DNA of 64,000 nt from Cryptomeria japonica (lineage: Eukaryota > Streptophyta > Pinopsida > Cupressales > Cupressaceae), in the NCBI RefSeq assembly GCF_030272615.1, contig NC_081411.1:155708971-155772970 (forward strand), in the 5' to 3' direction. Positions within the stretch are counted from its first letter, which is position 1, and each line of letters starts with the position of its first letter. The translations under genes were made by a program, and so were the position numbers. Shown in pieces: positions 1 through 10,100 of this stretch. The notes beneath the pieces are model-generated. The model worked only from the letters and a program-made list of their open reading frames with translations, was not told where the DNA came from and searched no databases.

Positions 1-1
1 T

Positions 2-1060
2 GTGATCTACAAAATTATCACTAAATTGATTGCTGAGAGGTTGAAGCCTTGGCTTAGTAGATTAATTTTTGAAGAGCAAGGGGGATTTGTCTCTGGAAGA
101 CAGATTTTGGATGGTGTCATCATAGTTGTTGAAGAAGTGCATTCTGTGGTTGTCTCTAAGGAGAAGGCTATGTTTATAAAGCTTGATATGGCCAAAGCCT
201 ATGATAGGGTCAGATGGAGTTTTATGAAAAAGGTTCTCATAGCTTTTGGATTTGGAAGTGAATGGATTAGTTGGGTTATGAGTTGCATCACCTCTTCTTC
301 CTTTTCTATGATTATTAATGGCGAGTCAACTGATTTATTTGGTGCTACTAGAGGCCTTAGGCAAGGAGATCCTCTCTCCCCCTATTTATTTATTTTGATG
401 GATGAAGGGTTGGAAAAATTTCTCAAGTCTCAAGTCAGACAAGGTTTGATTCAGGGATGGAGGTGGGGTCATGGAATTCCTCCTTCCTCTCATCTTCAAT
501 TTGTGGATGATACTATGTTAATGGGGGCTGCTAGAATCAATGAAACAACCAATTTCAGAAGAGCTTTGGATATTTATGTGAAGGCATCTGGATAGTTGAT
601 TAATGAGGAAAAATCTCATATATTTTTCTTCAATACTCCTGCTCCCATTCAAGTGAGGATTGCATGGATTTTTAGATTTCAAACTGGTATCCTTCCTTTT
701 GTTTACCTTGGAATTCCTCTTTCAGGTAGTAGATTGCTTGGATTTTTCTGGAAGGAAATTTTGGATAAGTTTTGAAGCAAGGTGTTCCACTGGACTAATA
801 GGTGGCTCTCAACTACTGCTAGAGTTACCCTTTTAAAGTTGGTAGTTCAGGCGCTTCCTATTTATAGGTGTTTTGTGCAGTCAACCCCCACAAGCTTTAT
901 TAAGGAATTTGATGCCCTCTCTAGATAGTTCTTATGGACTGGCAATTTGCTTTCCTCCAAGTGAAGTTTGGTTAAGTGGGATAATGTGTGCAAATCAAAA
1001 TAGGAGGGTGGCCTTAGTTTGCAGAAAACTATCTTGAATGGTTGCGCTCTTGTTGCTAAG
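2..1060 (+). pseudogene. LINE-A reverse transcriptase domain (decayed)
   Basis: The first 197 codons are open and show the L1 reverse-transcriptase blocks in order: KLDMAKAYDRVRW (block A, catalytic Asp), RQGDPLSPYLF (block B region) and LQFVDDTMLM (block C, with the FVDD catalytic pair). In the family this enzyme copies the LINE RNA at a nicked target site. A TAG at about 593 ends the open stretch. The same frame continues beyond it with VYLGIPLSG and with stops near 774, 927, 961, 1,001 and 1,072. The start of ORF2 and its endonuclease lie outside the window. Identification as a plant L1 reverse transcriptase is secure, and function is excluded by the stops. Confidence 0.9.
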
Positions 1061-1180
1061 CTGTTTTGGAGATGATGTGTAAATCAAGATCAAGGATGGG
1101 CTAGTATCCTTAGGATTAAATATCTTGGTGATGTGGAAGGGAAGGATGTTCCCCAGTGCATCTTGACAAGAAATGGGTAA

Positions 1181-2103
1181 ATGATTTGGGATACCTTGAA
1201 GAGAGGAGCTCATCTAGTCAAGAAGGGTCTCTTTTGGATTTGTAATGGAGGATCTGAAGCTTTGTTCTTGAAGGATTCCTGGGATGGATATCCTCCTATT
1301 TTGTCTCAATTTCCTCATCTCCAACCTCTTGGTGATATGTTTATGGCAGCAGGCTGCAGTAAAGTTGAGGACTTTAAAGTAGTTTCAAGGGTGGGTCATG
1401 GTGAGGTTGCTAGATGGAAGGAACCTCAGGAATGGCCTCCTAGGGGTTCTGGGGAAGAGAGGGAAGCTCTAGCTGAAATTCTAACTAGGAGATTGTGTAA
1501 TTCTCTTATAAGTGCTAACACCCTTGCTTGGGCCCCTAATCCGAAGGGTAAGTTTTCTATGGCATCTAGTTATCAAGAGCTGGAATGAATGTCCTTTGCC
1601 AAGATGGCTATTCCCTGGTGGAAACAAGTTTGGAATAGGCTGGCTTGGCCCAAGTGTAAATTTTTCTTGTGGCTTGTGGTACAGAATAGGTGTCTTACCT
1701 GGGTAAATATTTAGAAGAGGGGCTTTCATGGGCCCTCTATATGTGTTTTATGCCATAAGAGTGAGGAGAATAGCTCACATCTTTTCTTCCAGTGCTCCTT
1801 CGCCATAGATATTTGGCTTTGGTGGTGGGGGGTTTGGAAACATGCTTGTGTTCATACTAGCACTGTGATGGAGATTTGGAACAACCTTGGTAGACCTCCT
1901 ACTAAGACTCACTTTCTGGATGCGACTTGGGACATTGGTCCAGGTTTCATTATCTCACAAATTTGGTTGGAAAGGAACCGCATAATTTTCCAGGATAAGA
2001 TGAAAATGGTGTAACAAGTGTGGCTGAAAGTTTTAAATATGATTCAGGAGACCCTAGTGGCGAAGAGTGACCTTTTAAGAGATTTCGATCCTAGTGACAT
2101 GTA
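1181..2103 (+). pseudogene. LINE-A ORF2 C-terminal region with zf-RVT domain (decayed)
   Basis: An open stretch of 135 codons (1,181-1,588) with DSWDGYPPILSQFPHL matches the linker that follows the LINE reverse transcriptase. From about 1,590 the downstream frame gives PWWKQVWNRLAWPKCKFFLW and then CVLCHKSEENSSHLFFQCSF. The latter is the Cys-His zf-RVT module typical of plant LINE ORF2 proteins. There are stops at about 1,587 and 1,712 and again near 2,013 and 2,102. Homology fades right at the Gypsy-A insertion, and the RNase H domain that should follow is found 30 kb away at 32,225. Confidence 0.8.
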
Positions 2104-2114
2104 GGTAATTCAAA

Positions 2115-2119
2115 GTTTG
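2115..2119 (+). repeat. Target-site duplication of Gypsy-A, left copy (GTTTG)
   Basis: The five bases GTTTG directly precede the LTR start TGTAGTG. They recur at 32,133-32,137 directly after the 3' LTR end. Five bases is the expected duplication for a Ty3/Gypsy integrase. The match joins the two halves of LINE-A and fixes the outer limits of Gypsy-A. Confidence 0.88.
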
Positions 2120-3510
2120 TGTAGTGTATCCTAAGTCCACTAGGGGCTTGGGGCATCTTGCTTCCTTGACATGGTAAAAGTCTTTCAATCTTGTTTTCTT
2201 GTACTTTACCAACAATATTGGAATACACTTATACTCCCACTAAAGTGGGGGTTAAATGCAGTGTCATAAAATTGTGACCCTGGAAATTTACGACTACATT
2301 AGGGTCCTCACGCATGTGAACTCGAATCCTCTAGCCTGATCGGAGACTAGAGAGTGCTCAACTTACCAAAACTGCTTCTTCCTTGGCCTCTGCATCACTC
2401 TATCCACACTCTACCATAGAGAAAGGGGTAGGATAGGGGCATGGCACCCTTGTTCCCCCTTGGACAGGGGCGTGGTGCCCCTGTCCCTGCCCTATTTTGG
2501 GGCAGGACCTTTCTAGAGAAAGTATTGTGGATTGTGCAGTGAGCAGGAAATCTCTTCGATGTCGGCCCGTGATGAAATTCAAATCCTTCAAACATGTATT
2601 TACGGGGCATTCATCCTCTCATTTGCATGGGTTCAATAAGTTGGATGAGTGGGAAATACACAAGCAATCAAGCATTCAAGAGAATTCAAGCATTCTTTTC
2701 CAGTATTGAGAATTCTCATTCTCAAGTCTCCCTTCAAGGATAGGTGTTGAATTCAAGTCAAGGATTCAACCATTGAAGAGGAGATTGATTCCAACATACA
2801 ATTCCACACAAACATTTTCTATCAACATTGCTACTGCTACCTCCCTTGAGGTGATTTACAATTTAGTCTTTCATTTACATCTACTTGCAAGTACTTTCTT
2901 TCATTACTTGGTTAATTCCAAAACTGGGGATTGACCTAAAGGCAAACCCCCAATCCCAACAAATTTCCCTCTCTTTTCTGTGTAGCTTGCAGGTGCACAA
3001 CTTTACTTTTGGATTCGAGCTTTATTTGCAGAGGCAAAAAAACCCTTTTTAAAGCTATGAGGTTTCCACAATCCATCTTATATTCACACAATCGAATCCA
3101 GAAAAAATTCAAGAAAACCCTTTTTGTTTCATGCATTTTTTGGAGGACCATGTACATTCCCGCCATGATCTAGACAACTTTTCCTGAAATTTGTAGGGCG
3201 ACTTCGTTTTGACATTTTACTACCAAATCCAGGTGCACAACTTCATCCCATATTCAGATCTCAAGCTATAATCGATTTCCTTTCTAAATCAAACAAAGGA
3301 ATAAGGGGATCAACTTAACATTCTTAATTCATTCAGAATTCAATCTATCATCTCTGTGTGGAGATTGAATCTAGTGAATTACCCCTTATCTTCCTAATGT
3401 AATGGTGAAAAGTGCTTGAAGGATAATCAATAGTGAAACTCTCATCTCTCTTTGAGGGAAAGAGTTAGTTTTCCTCTTGATCTATCACTCATCATTTTCC
3501 CACCATTACA
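2120..3510 (+). repeat. Gypsy-A 5' LTR
   Basis: It starts TGTAGTGTATCC and ends CCACCATTACA, so it has TG...CA ends. It is repeated as the split 3' LTR at 8,586-8,627 and 30,861-32,132. A GC-rich block lies at about 2,430-2,500. Positions 2,241-2,256 contain TAAAGTGGGGGTTAAA followed by TGCAGTGTC, which looks like a polypurine tract and a second LTR start buried inside the LTR. Confidence 0.88.
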
Positions 3511-3530
3511 TTTTTGTGAACCCGACATCT
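3511..3530 (+). other. Gypsy-A primer-binding-site candidate
   Basis: TTTTTGTGAACCCGACATC follows the LTR directly, where a primer-binding site must lie. Gypsy-C has the closely related TGGTGAACCCGACGTGAA at the same place. It is not the initiator-Met type (TGGTATCAGAGC) seen in the Copia elements here. I could not assign the tRNA. Confidence 0.5.
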
Positions 3531-4614
3531 TGCATGCTTTGCTTTGAACCAAATTGCATATTTTTCATTTACAAGTTTCAAATTTCTTCAAACTTAGTGG
3601 TTAATTCATTAAAAACCCTAGTTTTTAAATTAAAATTGAACTTGTGATTTATAAAAATTGCTTGTGTTTGTCTTAGATTTGAAAATTGTTTTGATTGTCA
3701 AATTCAATTTCCTAATTGTCTTGTTTAATTTGCAATTAAAATTTACAAAATTAAGAGGTTACTTGTTAAAACCCTAATTTTAAAAAAGCATATTGAACTT
3801 GTACAAAAAAAATAAAATTGGATTTCCCTTTAATTTTTAAATTTTTTATTGTTCTCATATTTGTTTTTAGTTCTATAATTCAAAATTTCAATTTCCCTCC
3901 TTTTTCCCAAAATTCAAAATTCAAAATTAAGTGGTTAGGTCATCAAACCCTAATTTTAAAAATTAATTGGATTTTGTGTTAATTTTAAATCAATTTCATT
4001 TACATTTAGATTTCTAAACATTTTCCAAGGTGTCCCTATCCATTAGGTTTGACCCTTTTCAAAATTGCACTTCAATTCCTCTTTTTCTTCAAAACCCTAA
4101 TAGGGTCCTATTTTCTCCTTTGTGCCTTCATTTCACCCATCTAGAGATCGTAAAATTTGCCAATGTTTTGGGGTTAGCTTTAAAATCATCATAATATCCA
4201 TCCCTGAAAATTTTTAAAAAAGTTGGTTGGACCATGTGCATTCCCACTACAATCCTCAACTTTTTTTTCTGAAATTTTGGGAGACTGTAATGACTGTATT
4301 TAATAGCCTAAATCCAGAAGATTGGCTGATTTGATCAATTTTTGATCCCTCTAGAATCAGAAATACCTTCAAAATTCAACATTTCAACTTTCAAGAAATT
4401 TTTTAAAATTAAGAGGTTAATTATTGTCTGCCCTGATTTTAAAAATTCTAATTTTAAAATTAAGATCCAATTTCCTTTCATTTTTGGAAATTGTGTCATT
4501 CTCTTCATCCAGCAAAGTTCAAAGTGTGTAATCATTATTTTTCTTAAATTTTGCATTACTCAATTTTTGCAAGCTTTGTCTTACAATTAAAAATTCAAAT
4601 TTTTCCTCTAGTGC
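3531..4614 (+). other. Gypsy-A untranslated leader
   Basis: This is about 1.1 kb of AT-rich sequence between the primer site and the first long open reading frame. I see no coding similarity. Oligo-T and oligo-A runs and repeats of the kind AAACCCTAATTTT recur. Confidence 0.5.
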
Positions 4615-6456
4615 ATGAGTTTTACCACTATTAGTCCTATCTATCCTATCCCCGTTAGACGAAGAATTAGAATTAAAGCTTCCCAAGGTTTAATTACTGA
4701 GGAGATGGAGCCTAATTTGGGTGACTTCTTTAATGAGGATCATGCTAATTATTCCCATCCTAATCATGTGCCTATTGATGGATCTCATGATGAAGAAGAA
4801 GCTTTAACCAGGGTTTCTTTAGATCAACTTTCTACATTAGACAATCAATTTGATAGGTTTCAACAATGGATGTCCCAAGAATACCCTAATAGTGAAGCTC
4901 TTCCATTAATTAAAGGTCTTAAGTACATGCTTCAAAGTGATAAGAATGGAATTGATATATTGTGTTACATTGCACATATTGTTGATTCTAATTTCTTGCC
5001 TATCAAGAGTTGTGTTGAAACCCTAGGTTACTCACAACTTTCAACACAAGTCAATTCCTCTATTCCTTTGACCAATCCTATGATTAGTATTCCTACTTTC
5101 ACATCTAACATCATGGCTACTTCAACTCAAAATGTCAATCCTACAACCATAGGTCATGGGGGCAATCCCTCTTCTTCATTCAATCCTCCATCAATACCTA
5201 TATCTTCCATGAGTATTCCTACCATTCTTCAAAAAATCAGTGTGACACAAGGGGACAATTCCTTCAACAACTTTATTCCTCCTTTAAGTGTCCCTTTTCC
5301 TACCCAATCATCACCAATGCCTACTTATCATAGTGTCCCACCACCTTATTCTCAGTCCATGCCTTCTTTCAACAACACCACACCACCTTCTCAATCACCT
5401 ATGTCTAACATGAATTCTTCCACTGAAATGGCAATCAACAATCTTGCCCAAACTGTGTTTGGAACTCTATAATGGAAAAGGTGATCCTCTTACACATGTT
5501 AAAATATTTCAAACCTTGTGTACTAATTTTGCTTATGATCAATGATTGCTTGCAAAACTATTTACAAGAACACTAAGAGATAAGGCCTTACAATGGTATT
5601 TCTCTTTGCCTTCTTATTATATCACTTCCTTTCAAAAACTATCAAATGCTTTCATCCAACATTTTCAAAACAACATTGGTCCTAAAATCACTTTGACTAA
5701 TTTAATGCATTGTAAACAAGGTGCTAAAAAAAAGTGACTGATTTCATTGGTAGATATAAGAATTTGTGTGCTCAAATTTATTTTCATGTGCCTAATAATG
5801 ATATTCAAAGAATTTTCATTTCTAATTTACAAAAAGATATCAGGGAAAAGCTTCTTTTGTCTGAGTTTACTTCCTTTCTATAGTTGTGTGCAACACTCCA
5901 CAATTATCAACTGGTTGTGAGTCAAATGGATCAATCCACTCCTATGGCTCTGAGTGATAAGGGGGAGAGTGTTCAACAACTGTTTGTGAAGTTCAAACCA
6001 ACAAAAAGCTTCATCAAGTTCAATGATCCAATCAACAACAACCATGTGAATGCTACAATAGGTGTGCCTCCTATTTCTAAAATTTTCCAAAGAGAAAGAT
6101 AGTTTACTCCTTTGAATGAATCTTTGCATAGTATTATGTCTCAGTTATTGAATAGAAATGTTATCAAACTTCCTCCTATAAAACAAGTTGATCCTTCCAA
6201 ACTTGCATCTCCTCATTTTGATAACAATTCCTTTTGCCAATTTCATCATCAACCTGGTCATGATACTGAGAAATGTTTTGCATTAAAACATAAGGTTCAA
6301 GACTTGATTGATAATAATACTATATCTATGGTAGTTGTGAATGATAAAGGGAATAAATCAGTTGCTCCTCCTAATCAAAATCTTAAAATTTTCAGTGATC
6401 CCTTGCCATCTCATACCTCTAATGTTATTGAGATTGTGCCTAATTCTCTCTTCTAA
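4615..6456 (+). pseudogene. Gypsy-A gag-like polyprotein (broken)
   Basis: The first part (4,615-5,472) encodes 285 residues ending in a Pro/Ser/Asn-rich stretch. After a stop and a change of frame, DPLTHVKIFQTLCTNFAYD and DKALQWYFSLPSYYITSF match the Retrotrans_gag fold, the capsid-like domain of Ty3/Gypsy gag. Further fragments (5,884-6,102 and 6,112-6,456) continue it to CQFHHQPGHDTEKCF. That is a Cys/His cluster resembling a degenerate zinc knuckle (C-x3-H-x4-H-x4-C). Stops at about 5,470, 5,735, 5,881 and 6,100 break the frame. In its family gag forms the particle that packages element RNA. The fold match is by pattern only. Confidence 0.7.
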
Positions 6457-7000
6457 AACACTCATCTATATGACTCCAAATTTGGTTAATATGGTAGAAA
6501 CACAAGATACACCTAAGGATCCTTGTATTACATTTGACCCTAGTGAGACCATTAGAGCCCCTGATGGCCCTTTATACATAGTTGCAAAGGTTAAGGATAT
6601 CCCTTGCGGCGGTGCCCTGATTGATCCCTCTTGCATGGTTAATATTATAACTAAAGAGTATCTTTTCACTTTACAATTGCATAAACCACTATATGATGCT
6701 TCTAATGTAGTGGTGAAGTTATTTAGTGGCTTCTCTTGTCCTACCATTGATTCTATCACCCTTCCTATCATAGTCCATACTAAATCCATGGATGTTGATA
6801 TTTTTTTTATCATACCTTCCTCTGAGAAATTCCGTGTGAAGTTGAGCTATCCTTGGCCATCTTCCATGAAGGATATTGCTTCTCCAATCTACAAGTGTCT
6901 TAAATTTCTTCACAATGGAGAAATCATAATTGTGAACCATAGCTTATTTTGTCCATCTAGAAGCCCTAGTGTTCCTATTGATCTCTTTTCGCCTAAATAA
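6341..7000 (+). pseudogene. Gypsy-A retropepsin-like region (inactive)
   Basis: The 219-codon frame overlaps the end of gag in another phase. Residues reading PCGGALIDPSCMVNIIT correspond to the loop of plant Gypsy aspartic proteases. There the usual Asp-Ser/Thr-Gly is replaced by Asp-Pro-Ser, so the catalytic loop is damaged. Downstream KLFSGFSCPTIDSITLPIIV fits the second half of a retropepsin. No polymerase domain follows. The call rests on motif order. Confidence 0.6.
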
Positions 7001-7062
7001 TTTGAATCTCTTCCATCAAGGAGTGATGCTCTTTTTCAATCTTATAAAAATGGAACAACTAT

Positions 7063-7971
7063 ATGATCTTATCCTTAAGTCAACCTAAATCTCCAACACT
7101 TGACATTCCTATTATTCTTCAAGATGAGGTTCTTCCCCTCTCGGATAGAACTAATCTCTCTCCTAAGGAAAATTGTCCACCTACTCCTATGGATGTGACT
7201 TCACCTTCTCTTAAGGGGAACTCTAATATTCTTCCTAAGGTTAGACCTATACCTCCTCCTCATGATGGATTTGGTCTCCTTCCTACACCTAATATTCCTC
7301 CTTTCTATGGCATAGTTCCACCTCCTTCCTCTTATCGAGAGAAGTGACCTACCTCTCCTATTGTTCAACCAAAAAGACCTCAACCTAAACCTTCCACTAT
7401 AAAACAGAAAACCATTCCTCCTTCTTCAAATTTTCTTCCTCCTTCTCAACCTTCCACTAGGACTCGATGGAATCATTGTGTGAGAGAATGCCAATGAAGA
7501 CGCCATGTTCGAGCTCGTGAAGCTATCCCTCAAAATACTTAGTCTCCTCAGACTCCAACAATTGATATGATTCCCTTTTCTCCTAAGAAAAATATCCAAC
7601 CAACATCTCCAAATCATAAGTTGCATAAAACATGTGATGGTTTAACTCCTATTCGTGTTCTTGCTCCTCTTGCTTTAAAATTTGATGAAGAAATGAGTGA
7701 AAATGTTATTCATAATGTAAATACAACTCCTAATGCTTTTGACAACGAGTATGAGTATGTTGATGTGGACAAACATTTATCAGATGAGTTTTCACAAACC
7801 CTAATCCTAGCTCCTAGAATCGAACAAAGTGACTTACCACATGAGCATAGTCCTTGTTTGGATCTTGTGATAGATCCATCTATTGTGCTCAATGTTGCTC
7901 CTCTGGCATGTTTCTCACCTTCTCGAAATAGTGATCAACAAGATTGGGAGGTGGATGTCATGCTAGATTAG
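7063..7971 (+). pseudogene. Gypsy-A proline/serine-rich 3' reading frames of unknown function
   Basis: Two open stretches (7,063-7,347 and 7,567-7,971) encode low-complexity, Pro-, Ser- and Thr-rich protein, including RPIPPPHDGFGLLPTPNIPP. The second part is more acidic (FDEEMSENV, DNEYEYVDVDKHLSDEF). They sit where pol would lie in an autonomous Gypsy. I recognise no domain. They may be the tail of a gag-protease polyprotein in a gag-only element. The 7,348-7,566 gap between them contains in-frame stops. Confidence 0.4.
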
Positions 7972-8305
7972 CAATATTAGCACTGTAGATCTTTCTCTCT
8001 CCTTTCTTTCTTGTTTGTGACCATTCTTCTATATGTATCCCTTCTCTTCTATTGTTCCCTTAACATCTATTTGGGGATGATACAAAGCATTGAGATCTCT
8101 TCTTGGTCTCTTTCATGTTGACTCAAAAGACATTCTCTCTTCCCTCTCTTCAAAGGTAGTGTCCTTCTTTGGGGAATGAAGATTATTAAATGCACATACA
8201 TACATGAGTTATCATACAACATACCGAGCCTGAGGAAAGTGACACTACCTCATGTTTTGTGTTCATTATCCTTGGGTTTATTCTTCGATTGGGGGCTAAA
8301 TCCTT

Positions 8306-8347
<42 letters not shown>

Positions 8348-8585
8348 GTGTATCCTACCTTAAAGTAATCGCTCCCGATAAGGCACATGAAATCACTTTA
8401 ACATGGGGGCATACACCCCACTCATACTTTCCTTCTTGTGATACTTAGAATTACTTAGTGGACTTTGCTTTTCTTTGTAATCTTTTGTATCCTTGCTTTC
8501 ATGACTCATAGTGAAGGGAACTTTTCTACTTGTAGTTATGGTTCTCCCCTTCTCGATCTTCCCTTTTACTTTTTCAGTCAAAGTT
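7972..8585 (+). other. Gypsy-A 3' untranslated region
   Basis: This noncoding stretch lies between the last reading frame and the 3' LTR. It is pyrimidine-rich and holds the CT microsatellite at 8,307-8,345. I see no clear polypurine tract directly before the LTR start at 8,586. Confidence 0.5.
8307..8345 (+). repeat. (CT)n microsatellite
   Basis: An uninterrupted CT dinucleotide run of about 39 bases lies inside the 3' region of Gypsy-A. Confidence 0.95.
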
Positions 8586-8627
8586 GTAAGATCCTAAGTC
8601 CACTGGGGACTTTGCACATCTTGCCTC
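8586..8627 (+). repeat. Gypsy-A 3' LTR, first piece
   Basis: TGTAAGATCCTAAGTCCACT matches the start of the 5' LTR. The match runs to the CCT at 8,625-8,627, where CACTA-B begins. It resumes without loss at 30,861, so the two pieces form one LTR of about 1,314 bp. Confidence 0.85.
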
Positions 8628-8650
8628 ACTAGTACATTCGGGGCTAATTT
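8628..8650 (+). repeat. CACTA-B left terminal inverted repeat
   Basis: CACTAGTACATTCGGGGCTA pairs with the right end at 30,835-30,857 with a few mismatches. CCT at 8,625-8,627 is the left target duplication. Confidence 0.8.
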
Positions 8651-8955
8651 CTGATGACCTATTGTTAGAAGTCCAACTACTTTTCGTCAGACTACCGACA
8701 AATGTAGCCGTTGAAAACTCATCGCCGGACTTCCCGATGATGCCATTGAACGTTGAAATTCCAACCACACCATGAACTCTTCCGACGGTGGATATGATCG
8801 CTCCTCCAACCAAAAATGTCATCGTCAAAGCATCGGAATGCTGACGCTCCCCCATTACCATGTATCGATGACCGTCTAACAAGGAAGTGTTGTCAGACAT
8901 ATAGTATCCTCATCAGTTGTTTCTGTAGTCGTATGAATTCCGACGGAATCAGAAA

Positions 8956-9156
8956 CTTTGCAGAAGTAGAAGATACAAGTTGAAGAGTCGTGTGCAAGTA
9001 AATTTCATAAAAGAAAGTAAGAAGGCATTATCTTGAATGACATGGAAACAAGCTCAATAGCTTCCCATAAGAGAGCAATTGGAGAAAAGTAGAGGAAAGT
9101 GTTAAAGGGTGATAAATACATAGAGATTATGCAATACAAACAAACAATGTCTGGAG
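8956..9156 (+). repeat. Inverted-repeat arm A around the DRM fragment
   Basis: These 201 bp are the reverse complement of 9,900-10,100 with about nine of ten bases matching by eye. Read on the plus strand, arm A encodes the same peptide as arm B does on the minus strand (for example ILNDMETSS), but with several stops. The arms enclose about 740 bp of methyltransferase sequence, so a transcript through both could fold into a long hairpin. Confidence 0.9.
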
Positions 9157-10098
9157 TCGATGCAAAGAAACCTCTACTCCACCAATACCAGAAAATAGAG
9201 GAAGAACTTTAATGCCATCTAGATTAAATGCTTTCAAGATAGATAAATGGTATGCAACTGTATCTATTTGGAATGCATTACCCAAATAGTGCAATCAATT
9301 AGTCGCACAAGAAGTTCCACAAGTGTGATCTTTTTCAAATCCTAATATAATTTCTATCTCGTCAACCTCTAGAGGAGCCACCTGACCTATCCCCACCCAA
9401 ACCAAGTACCATTCTTCTCACTTTTCAAGAATGTATTTCTGTTCACTATCTTGTAGTTTCCCTCGTGAATTTTCAATTATAGTACAGAGTTCTTCACGAA
9501 GGACACTACCACATCGTCTAGAGTCTATGCAATTCAATTTTTTTCTTTGATCCCATGGAGGCCAATAGTCCTTTATCTAAGGAAGTGCTTCCTGAATAGT
9601 CATGGGGGGGAGAGGTAATGCTTGAAATTCCCCTTTTATTGGGAGATTGTGTACATAACCTCTTGGTCTTTTGGAAGCTGAAAAGTACTTTGAGTCCACC
9701 AACTCTGGTTCCACACCATAGAAATTTTCGGATATTATCTTCCAAATATCCTTTAGTGCAAAAGCATCATTCTCATAATAGAAAAAAGGTGGCCCTTGCA
9801 TGAACACATTGATTTCCTCCAAGCGTGGCCCAATAGGTTTCCTCGGAACTCCAAAACCAGTTAGTCCCTTCGGACATAAATTAGAGACCACATCACACAC
9901 TCCATACATTGTTTGTTTGTATTGCATACTCTTTATGTATTTATCAACCTTTAACACTTTCCTTTGCTTTTCTCCAATTGCTCTCTTCTGGGCAACTGAT
10001 GAGCTTGTTTCCATGTCATTCAAGATAATGCTTGCTTGCTTTCTTTTACAAAATTTACTTGCACACGACTCTTCAACTTGTATCTTCTGCTTCTGCAC
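9157..10098 (-). pseudogene. DRM-type de novo DNA cytosine methyltransferase fragment (inactive)
   Basis: The minus strand encodes an open 173-codon block (10,098-9,577) containing GFGVPRKP, PPFFYYENDAFALKDIW and YVHNLPIKGEF. It continues through one stop and one frameshift to DYWPPWDQRKK, WYLVWVGIGQVAPLEVDEIE, LGNAFQIDTVAYHLSIL and LPLFSGIGGVEVSLHRL. This is the rearranged motif order of DRM methyltransferases (VI, VIII-X, then I), which set new CHH methylation in RNA-directed DNA methylation. Defects are plain: the ENV of motif VI reads END, there are stops at about 9,575 and 9,390 and near 9,299, and the catalytic Pro-Cys motif IV that should follow motif I is missing. Past motif I the sequence runs into inverted arm A. 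It was probably captured by CACTA-B from a host gene. Confidence 0.85.
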
Positions 10099-10100
10099 AG
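9900..10100 (-). repeat. Inverted-repeat arm B around the DRM fragment
   Basis: This is the partner of arm A at 8,956-9,156 and has equal length. On the minus strand this arm encodes the N-terminal part of the DRM-like open frame, so arm A is an inverted copy of it joined behind motif I. Confidence 0.9.

Larger units (their letters stand above)
1..2119 (+). mobile_element. LINE-A, left part (L1-type non-LTR retrotransposon)
   Basis: This is the second open reading frame of a plant L1-type LINE, cut at its 5' side by the window edge. It reads reverse transcriptase, then a long decayed connection region, then a zf-RVT domain, all on the plus strand. Coding similarity stops near 2,103. The element resumes at 32,138 with the RNase H domain and a tail, because Gypsy-A inserted between them and duplicated the five bases GTTTG. 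The reading frame carries many stop codons, so this copy is dead. Confidence 0.9.

Noticed and set aside
8176-8448. A 90-codon frame with a long Leu-Ser run
   Set aside because: The run is the CT microsatellite and the frame lies in the Gypsy-A 3' region.
9577-10098. A possible functional methyltransferase gene
   Set aside because: The motif order fits DRM but the catalytic Pro-Cys motif is missing, the frame is broken and the N-terminal part is duplicated in inverse orientation.
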